DNA from: Lachnospiraceae bacterium
Lineage (GTDB): Bacteria > Bacillota > Clostridia > Lachnospirales > Lachnospiraceae
Assembly (NCBI GenBank): GCA_021199475.1
Contig: JAJQHZ010000053.1
Location: 1 to 45,835, forward strand
DNA: 45,835 nucleotides
Reading direction: 5' to 3'
Shown: positions 40,059-45,835 of the stretch, piece after piece
How positions within the stretch are numbered: the stretch's first letter is position 1
Layout: each line of letters begins with the position of its first letter
The notes under the pieces: model-generated
Databases searched by the model: none
The model's input: only the letters and a program-made list of their open reading frames with translations
Told to the model about the DNA's origin: nothing
Made by a program: the position numbers and the translations under genes

Positions 40059-41393
40059 ATGCTGTTGCAGTTTAGAATGAAAAACTACAAATCATTTGCG
40101 GAGGAGGCGGTGTTTTCCATGGAAGCTGCTCCTAAGCAGAAGGGACTTGATTATAGTCTGGGCATTATAAAATTCAAAAAAAGAATAATCAAGAGCTTGA
40201 GTTCCTCGGTTATTTATGGACCCAACGCATCAGGAAAATCGAATGTAATCGGTGCAATGGATACGCTGCGTTCCATTGTCCTCAGAGGCCATATACGAAA
40301 TATGGAACAACAGGGTTCGCTTAATCCTGCGGCAGAGTCATTGGAACTTATACCGAATAATACACTTTCATCGGCACAGCCGGTAGAATTTGGCATTACT
40401 TTTATGGAGAATAACCTTTTGATAGGATATGAAATTGTTCTGGACATTGGTGGATTTTTAGATTATAAGCATGACAGGAAAATCATTCGTGAAACTTTAT
40501 GCATTAACGAGTCAGTGATTTTCAACAGAGGCGAGGATCTGGAGATGGGGAACCTGAACGAGATTGAGAAATACTTGTCACCCTCCGTGGATTCCAATAT
40601 GGACAGGATGAACCAGATAGCGAAGGACAGTCTGAACCCGGAAGAGTTGTTCCTTATGAACGGTTTTAAGTTGCTGTATTCGCAGGAACTGGTGAAGATG
40701 ATATCGGGATGGTTTGCCAATAAGTTCATGGTTATCTGCAGGGCGGATTCCCTGCAGCTGATTAAGCGGTTTTCTGACCCGCAGAAGCCAACGGTATATA
40801 TCGAGAAGACGACCAATCAGGCGGCAGAGCTGTTTGGTATCAATTCCAACGCAATCGGATATGTTACAGGCGACGATGATTCGGGCGCAAAGCTGTGCTC
40901 TATTTTCAAGGATGAGGAGAACCGGAAAATTACAACAATGGCGGCAGAACTGTTTGAATCCTATGGAACCATCCGATTCATTACGATTTTTCCATTGGTG
41001 ATAAAAGCAATCCTGACGGGGGGGACTTTAATCGTGGATGAATTTGACGCCTCCATCCATCCGATGGCGCTTATGAACATCATTAATATATTTCATAATG
41101 ATGACATCAACGTCCATCACGCGCAGCTGATATTTAATACGCATAATCCGATATTCCTTAATTCAAACCTTCTCAGGAGGGATGAGATTAAGTTTGTGGA
41201 GCGAGATGATGACACGCACCTCAGCGTCCTTTATGCTCTGTCGGATTTCGGTACGACTGGCGATAAGGGAGTCCGGATGCATGATGACTATATGCAGCAT
41301 TATTTTGTCAGTGAATATGGCGCAATTAAAGATATAGACTTTACTCCGATTTTTGAGGAGCTTATGAATCGGGAAAGCGAGGCGGAGCCGTGA
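40059..41393 (+). CDS. RloA-like AAA ATPase (COG1106 type)
   Basis: This 444-aa ATPase of the SMC/OLD-like AAA15/AAA21 kind begins LLQFRMKNYKSFAEEAVFSM. Walker A is YGPNASGKSN (GPNASGKS at 54-61), and Walker B is TLIVDEFDASIHP (D327, E328) followed by the NTHNP segment. In known pairs (RloA-RloB, AbiLi-AbiLii; the PARIS pair AriA-AriB is analogous) such an ATPase senses phage components and controls a TOPRIM effector. Start 40059 has TGGAGG at 40045-40050; the upstream open frame overlaps the promoter. The stop overlaps the next start by 4 bases. The gene is AT-rich relative to the flanking housekeeping genes. Confidence 0.9.
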   Translation: MLLQFRMKNYKSFAEEAVFSMEAAPKQKGLDYSLGIIKFKKRIIKSLSSSVIYGPNASGKSNVIGAMDTLRSIVLRGHIRNMEQQGSLNPAAESLELIPNNTLSSAQPVEFGITFMENNLLIGYEIVLDIGGFLDYKHDRKIIRETLCINESVIFNRGEDLEMGNLNEIEKYLSPSVDSNMDRMNQIAKDSLNPEELFLMNGFKLLYSQELVKMISGWFANKFMVICRADSLQLIKRFSDPQKPTVYIEKTTNQAAELFGINSNAIGYVTGDDDSGAKLCSIFKDEENRKITTMAAELFESYGTIRFITIFPLVIKAILTGGTLIVDEFDASIHPMALMNIINIFHNDDINVHHAQLIFNTHNPIFLNSNLLRRDEIKFVERDDDTHLSVLYALSDFGTTGDKGVRMHDDYMQHYFVSEYGAIKDIDFTPIFEELMNRESEAEP

Positions 41394-42070
41394 TAAAGAG
41401 GAAAGCCATTAAAAAGTATTACTTTACTGTTGAAGGAGAAACGGAAAAATGGTATCTGGATTGGCTGAGAGACAGGATTAATGAATGTGCAGACTCGGAC
41501 TATAAGGTGTCGTTTGATGTTCTGGTACAGAAGAATCCGCTAAAGAGAGCAAAATCGCTGGCAGTAACCGGGAAAACAGAAATATGGCACCTGTCCGATT
41601 ACGAAAGTGATGAGCCTATCCATGTAAGACAGTTTATAGAGACAATGGATAATATGAAGGCGGCATCAAGCCTTGGAAAACAGATTTCATATAAATTTGG
41701 GTATACGAATCTGACTTTTGATTTATGGATTATTCTGCATAGAATAGCCTGTAACGGAGTACAGGCTCACAGGAAGAATTATATAAACGCGCTGAACCGC
41801 GCATATGATGAGAAGTTTGAAAGTATGGATGAATACAAACATGAGGATAATTTCAAAAGGTGCCTGAGAAAGCTTTCTTTGGATAATGTGCGGACTGCCA
41901 TAGCAAGGGCAGATGCCATAATGGAAAGAAACCGGGATAACGGATACCGGCTGTGTGAATATAAGGGATATAAGTATTACAAGGAAAACCCATCCCTGGC
42001 GATACATGAGATCGTTGGGAAAATATTGGAGGATTGTGGTCTGGCCTGCGAAACAGACATGTTGGTTTAA
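41390..42070 (+). CDS. RloB-like TOPRIM-domain protein
   Basis: A 226-aa protein of the RloB/AbiLii family. The TOPRIM-type start is KKYYFTVEGETEKWYLDWLRD, with the expected glutamate E15. An acidic cluster follows a predicted strand (IWHLSDYESDEP, D70 and D74). The family signature YKFGYTNLTFDLWIILH is next, with a helical C-terminus after it. TOPRIM effectors in related systems cut nucleic acids, including tRNA in PARIS. It starts with GTG 41390, overlapping the ATPase stop by 4 bases (GTGA), so the two are translationally coupled and probably act as a complex. Confidence 0.88.
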   Translation: MIKRKAIKKYYFTVEGETEKWYLDWLRDRINECADSDYKVSFDVLVQKNPLKRAKSLAVTGKTEIWHLSDYESDEPIHVRQFIETMDNMKAASSLGKQISYKFGYTNLTFDLWIILHRIACNGVQAHRKNYINALNRAYDEKFESMDEYKHEDNFKRCLRKLSLDNVRTAIARADAIMERNRDNGYRLCEYKGYKYYKENPSLAIHEIVGKILEDCGLACETDMLV

Positions 42071-42093
42071 TGTGATGAACAGTTGGTGAACGA

Positions 42094-45057
42094 ATGAATA
42101 TAGAAGCATACGATACAGAATCTTTAAGGCGTATAGTACGTCTTCTTGAATTCGAGAATCGTCTCCTGAAAGAGAAGCTGGACAAAGAAAATATTCCGTA
42201 TGAAGACATCGATCCCTTTGAGGAGACGATGGATCATGCACAAGAATATGACCCGGATCAGGGCGGCCGGATTATACATCCTAAGTATATTTCAGATAAG
42301 ATGGCAAACAGGTTCTTTGCTGTATTCTGGGGAAGGCAAGATGTATATGCAAAGCGCGGCAGGAAAGGCGGATATTTTCCCCAGTGTGAGAACCGCTGGA
42401 ATGATAGACTTTGCCCATGGAAGCGTGGGGAAAAGCATAACTGTGAGAATTGTGCCTATAAGAAGTGGAAAAGGATTCAATTAAGGAACATCACCGCACA
42501 TCTGCTGGGCTATAAGGAAGATGGATCGGATGTTATCGGAGTGTATCCTCTACTGCCGGATGGAACCTGCCGGTTCCTCGTGTTTGATTTTGACAACCAC
42601 GAGAAAGGAGCTGAGGTATCTGATTTTGCTAATACGGACAATGAATGGCATAAAGAGGTGGATGCTCTCAGGAAGATATGTGAGATGAACGGAATCTGCC
42701 CGCTGGTAGAGCGTTCAAGGTCAGGAAGAGGGGCGCATGTCTGGATATTTTTTAATAAAGCAATTCCGGCCGCTGTGGTAAGAAACTTCGGCTTTCTCCT
42801 TCTTGACAGAGGCTCATCTTCGATTAATCTAAAGACTTTCCATTATTATGACCGCATGTACCCTTCACAGGATGTGGCAAGCAGTATCGGAAATCTGATT
42901 GCATTGCCGCTGCAGGGACAGGCGCTTAAGAATGGAAACAGTGCATTCGTGGATGAAAATTGGAATGCGTATCCGAATCAATGGGATATCCTGCTGAATA
43001 GGGTAGAGAGACTCAGCCTGGAAGATGTGGAAAGCTGCATGGCGAAATGGAACGCTGAGATTGCAGAATCGAAGGGTATATTTGTCAACTCGGCAGATCA
43101 GACTATCCGTCCCAAACCATGGAAGAAGAAATGTGAATTTCATTCATCAGACGTCACCGGAAAAATGCATCTGGTATTAAGCAATGGAGTATACATTGAT
43201 ACGCTTAACCTGATGCCAAGGATACAGAACCAAATAAGGAGCCTTGCTGCTTTCGATAATCCGGAATTTTATAAGAATAAAAGGCTTGGGTATTCTAATT
43301 ATTACAATTTCAGTGCGGTGTATTTGGGGAAGGATGTGGACGGATACATACAGGTTCCGAGAGGTTTGCGAGAGCAGATTGTGGATGAATGCCGTAAGGC
43401 AGATATAGCGGTAGATATTTCAGATCAAAGGGAAGTTGGAAGGCCAATCCGTGTTTCTTTCAAGGGAGATTTGAGGCTCCGGCAGCAGCTCGCGGCGGAA
43501 AGTCTGCTTTCCTACACGGACGGCGTGTTGAGCGCGGCAACGGCATTTGGCAAGACAGTGGTATGCAGTTATCTGATTGCGGAAAGGAAAGTCAACACGT
43601 TGATCCTTTTGCGGAGTAAAGATCTGCTGGAACAGTGGGTGTCTGAGTTGGAAAAATTTCTGGAAATCAGGGAAGAACCCCCGGAATACAAAACGAAGAC
43701 TGGAAGAGCGAAAAAGCGCATCAGTGCAATCGGCATCCTACATGGGAGCAAGAATACATTGACGGGCATCATTGATGTGGCGATGGTCGGATCAATGTAC
43801 AGCAAAGGGAAATTTAACGAACGCATAAACACCTACGGAATGGTAATTGTGGATGAATGCCATCATGTGGCAAGCACAACATCTATGGAGCTTCTTCAGA
43901 AGGTAAATGCAAAATACGTCTATGGTGTTTCCGCGACTCCGAAACGAGGAGACAAAATGGACAAAATAATTGTCATGATGCTCGGACCAATCAGGCATAA
44001 GTTTACGGCATTGGAGAGGGCAGAGGAGCAGGGGATTGGGCATTTTTTCATCCCAAGATATACCAGAGTCGTGGATACCTCAGAAACCAGGGAAAACATC
44101 AGTAAGGCATATGCCTTAATCAGCGAAAGTAAAGTTCGCAATGAGATGATTATCAATGATGTGAAAGAATGCATTGCAAAGAACCATAATCCTGTTATCC
44201 TGACCCGATTTAAAGAGCAGGCAAAGCTCCTGCATGATAATCTGCTCTCCTTTGCAGATCATGTGCTTTTGCTTTACGGCGGTAATACCGATAAGGAGAA
44301 TACGGAAATCAGGAACCGCCTGAAAGAAATCCCCAGGAATGAGAGCCTGATACTAGTGGCGACTGGACAGAAAATTGGAGAAGGGTTTGATTTCCCGAGG
44401 CTGGATGTACTTATGCTTGCTGCCCCGGTGTCTTATGAGGGGCGGCTTGAACAGTATGTTGGGCGCCTGAATCGTGATTATGAAGGGAAAGATGCTGTTT
44501 ATGTTTACGATTATATAGATTCCCATATGCATTACTTTGACAGGATGTACGCGAAAAGGCTCCGAACTTATAAAAAACTGGGATTTTCCATATGGGAAAG
44601 GGAAGCAAAAGAGAAGCAGGTCACGCATGCTATTTTCGATTCCAGAAATTACACGGAGAAATTCGACCAGGACATCGTTGAGGCAGAAAAATCAATCGTG
44701 ATATCCAGCCCGGGCATAAGCCAGAATCGGATAGACAGACTACTGTTACTGGCAAAAGAACGGATGGAATCAGGCGTTCACATCACTGTCATTACAACGG
44801 ATCCGGAAGAGGTTGCATATGGAAGTGCAAATATCTGTTATGAACTGGTTGATCGGCTGCGAAAGGCAGGAATTGAGGTTGCAACTAAAAAGGAAGTAGA
44901 AGAACATTTTGCAGTCATAGATGATGAGCTGGTATGGCATGGCGGGATGAACCTGCTTGGCAAGGTGGATGTCTGGGACAATCTCATGCGAATCAAGGAT
45001 TATCAGGTGGCGGCGGAACTGCTGGAAATAGCGTTAGGATATCGGGAGAAGAATTGA
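42094..45057 (+). CDS. Zinc-ribbon / AEP primase / SF2 helicase / PLD-like fusion protein
   Basis: A 987-aa multidomain protein. Residues 8-32 form a coiled coil. Four cysteines (C98, C107, C117, C120) look like a zinc ribbon. Residues about 130-330 form an archaeo-eukaryotic-type primase with LVFDFDNHEKG (metal site D165/D167) and SRSGRGAHVWIFF (H215). A superfamily 2 helicase follows: ATAFGKTVV (K487), VIVDECHH (587-591), GVSATPKRGD (613-615), and the second RecA lobe with QYVGRLNRDY. Residues about 860-985 resemble a PLD domain (HFAVIDDELVWHGGMNLLG) but lack the HKD lysine. The combination resembles primase-helicases of TOTE-type conflict systems. It lies 23 bases after RloB in the same operon. 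It starts ATG 42094, with only a weak ribosome binding site. Confidence 0.88.
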   Translation: MNIEAYDTESLRRIVRLLEFENRLLKEKLDKENIPYEDIDPFEETMDHAQEYDPDQGGRIIHPKYISDKMANRFFAVFWGRQDVYAKRGRKGGYFPQCENRWNDRLCPWKRGEKHNCENCAYKKWKRIQLRNITAHLLGYKEDGSDVIGVYPLLPDGTCRFLVFDFDNHEKGAEVSDFANTDNEWHKEVDALRKICEMNGICPLVERSRSGRGAHVWIFFNKAIPAAVVRNFGFLLLDRGSSSINLKTFHYYDRMYPSQDVASSIGNLIALPLQGQALKNGNSAFVDENWNAYPNQWDILLNRVERLSLEDVESCMAKWNAEIAESKGIFVNSADQTIRPKPWKKKCEFHSSDVTGKMHLVLSNGVYIDTLNLMPRIQNQIRSLAAFDNPEFYKNKRLGYSNYYNFSAVYLGKDVDGYIQVPRGLREQIVDECRKADIAVDISDQREVGRPIRVSFKGDLRLRQQLAAESLLSYTDGVLSAATAFGKTVVCSYLIAERKVNTLILLRSKDLLEQWVSELEKFLEIREEPPEYKTKTGRAKKRISAIGILHGSKNTLTGIIDVAMVGSMYSKGKFNERINTYGMVIVDECHHVASTTSMELLQKVNAKYVYGVSATPKRGDKMDKIIVMMLGPIRHKFTALERAEEQGIGHFFIPRYTRVVDTSETRENISKAYALISESKVRNEMIINDVKECIAKNHNPVILTRFKEQAKLLHDNLLSFADHVLLLYGGNTDKENTEIRNRLKEIPRNESLILVATGQKIGEGFDFPRLDVLMLAAPVSYEGRLEQYVGRLNRDYEGKDAVYVYDYIDSHMHYFDRMYAKRLRTYKKLGFSIWEREAKEKQVTHAIFDSRNYTEKFDQDIVEAEKSIVISSPGISQNRIDRLLLLAKERMESGVHITVITTDPEEVAYGSANICYELVDRLRKAGIEVATKKEVEEHFAVIDDELVWHGGMNLLGKVDVWDNLMRIKDYQVAAELLEIALGYREKN

Positions 45058-45155
45058 AGCAAGCGTATATAAGGAAGTTTTAGAAGAATATGAAGCGGTG
45101 GTGGTTAGAATTTGCGGGAAAAAGCAAATTTACATATTTAACGGCAGAAAGCTTC

Positions 45156-45174
45156 ATGCTACGGAGCGTAGCAT
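45156..45174. repeat. Short perfect palindrome
   Basis: Arms ATGCTACG (45156-45163) and CGTAGCAT (45167-45174) with a GAG loop, about 100 bases after the helicase gene. No T run follows, so it is not a standard terminator. It could be an operator for the regulator gene that starts at 45269. Confidence 0.75.
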
Positions 45175-45268
45175 CCGGGAAAACGGGCGTTTCTTGTGAT
45201 TTGCTGTGTCTGGCCGTATAGTGGAAGCAACAGCGGAAGCTGATTTTATTACGGAGGTGTTCTATATT

Positions 45269-45835
45269 ATGGAAACACAGAACAGAGGCGAACCATTAAC
45301 GCTTGGGGGAAAAATTGCTCAGGCAAGAAAAAGCGCGGGATTTACACAGCAGCAGCTGGCGGAAAAAATCCTGGTATCCAGGCAGGCTATTACAAAATGG
45401 GAGTCTGACAAAGGTATGCCGGATATTGAAAATCTGCGGAAACTTGCAGACTTGCTGAATGTCAGTATCGATTATCTTCTGGATGACGGAAAGAAGCTGG
45501 ATTTTTCTGTTATGAGAGAGAAAATTGATCTGAGCCAGTATCATTATGATAAGAAAAAGGCAAGCTGTCCCAGGCTGCCGCAAAAAACCGGCAGGAAAGA
45601 TATGGTGGTAGTGGAGAAATATCCGGATGCCAGGATCTGGCCGCTGCTTGCGAAGCAGATTCTGACGAAAGCCGAAAAAGCGATTGACTGGGGACTGGGG
45701 CTTACAGGTCCGTTTTTCGGAGTGCCGGATTTTATCAACAGCGTGAAGAATGTTGACAAGGAATTCTATCTGGTAAATACAGATGACAGGCAGTTTCTGG
45801 TGATGGTTACGGATGAGTTTATCGAGAGCAGACAG
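45269..45835 (+). CDS. XRE-family transcriptional regulator (partial, runs off the window)
   Basis: At least 189 residues. The N-terminal helix-turn-helix reads TLGGKIAQARKSAGFTQQQLAEKILVSRQAITKWESDKGMPDIENLRKLADLLNVSIDYLL (about residues 11-69). A second region from about 100 onward (MVVVEKYPDARIWPLLAKQILTKAEKAIDW) is unlike simple repressors and may be a sensor or PH-like domain. GGAGGTG precedes ATG 45269. No stop codon is reached at 45835, so the gene is truncated by the window only. Whether it controls the upstream operon is unknown. Confidence 0.85.
   Translation, partial: METQNRGEPLTLGGKIAQARKSAGFTQQQLAEKILVSRQAITKWESDKGMPDIENLRKLADLLNVSIDYLLDDGKKLDFSVMREKIDLSQYHYDKKKASCPRLPQKTGRKDMVVVEKYPDARIWPLLAKQILTKAEKAIDWGLGLTGPFFGVPDFINSVKNVDKEFYLVNTDDRQFLVMVTDEFIESRQ

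Overview
The window looks like chromosome from a gut-type Clostridia, most likely Lachnospiraceae. The reasons are the AGGAGG-type ribosome binding sites, the Firmicute sigma-70 promoters, tRNAs without an encoded CCA, the carboxyspermidine route to polyamines, a Tat-exported FMN/FAD reductase with a LysR partner, and paired MATE exporters. No species can be named from sequence alone. About 40 genes or gene remnants are supported.

Layout. 1-700: the 3' end of a 23S rRNA, then tRNA-Asn, tRNA-Glu and tRNA-Cys; no 5S is visible. 700-2.8 kb: a decayed accessory segment (broken AAA ATPase/nuclease, an MNT nucleotidyltransferase, a HEPN remnant) bounded on the right by a second copy of the 3' half of tRNA-Cys plus its terminator. 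3.0-8.4 kb: polyamine genes (carboxynorspermidine dehydrogenase and decarboxylase, agmatine deiminase, N-carbamoylputrescine amidase), which together lead from agmatine to putrescine and on to spermidine-type polyamines. 8.4-11.7 kb: an M3 oligopeptidase, a HigBA-like pair with a 5'-truncated toxin, and a membrane protein. 11.7-19.6 kb: a five-gene oligopeptide ABC transporter whose binding protein is frameshifted.

19.7-24.1 kb: an AT-rich island with two AAA_14/DUF4143 ATPases and a strongly expressed-looking 58-aa protein. It is bounded by a small membrane-protein gene and a decayed copy of that gene's 3' end. Each ATPase has three evenly spaced repeats just upstream of its promoter. 24.1-27.4 kb: LysR regulator and divergent flavin reductase. 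27.7-35.4 kb: TPR-like protein, AI-2E-type permease, Na/phosphate cotransporter behind a PhoP-box-like triple repeat, two MATE exporters, and a 37-aa membrane protein behind a near copy of the same box. 35.5-39.6 kb: an isolated cobalt-factor-II methyltransferase, an ABC-2 transporter, a NEAT-like surface protein and a phosphoesterase.

39.9-45.1 kb: a likely anti-phage or conflict operon. It has an RloA-like ATPase, an RloB-like TOPRIM protein and a 987-aa zinc-ribbon/primase/helicase/PLD-like protein behind a perfect consensus promoter flanked by two copies of a TTTTGCAAAA palindrome. The window ends inside an XRE regulator.

Two themes run through the window. First, conserved enzymes (NspC, AguA, PepF, the AI-2E permease) carry extra in-frame low-complexity or palindrome-encoded segments. 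Second, accessory islands are bounded by direct repeats copied from the flanking gene. The best candidates for undescribed biology are the RloA-RloB-primase/helicase operon, the phased repeats in front of both DUF4143 ATPases, and the Pho-box-linked 37-aa protein.
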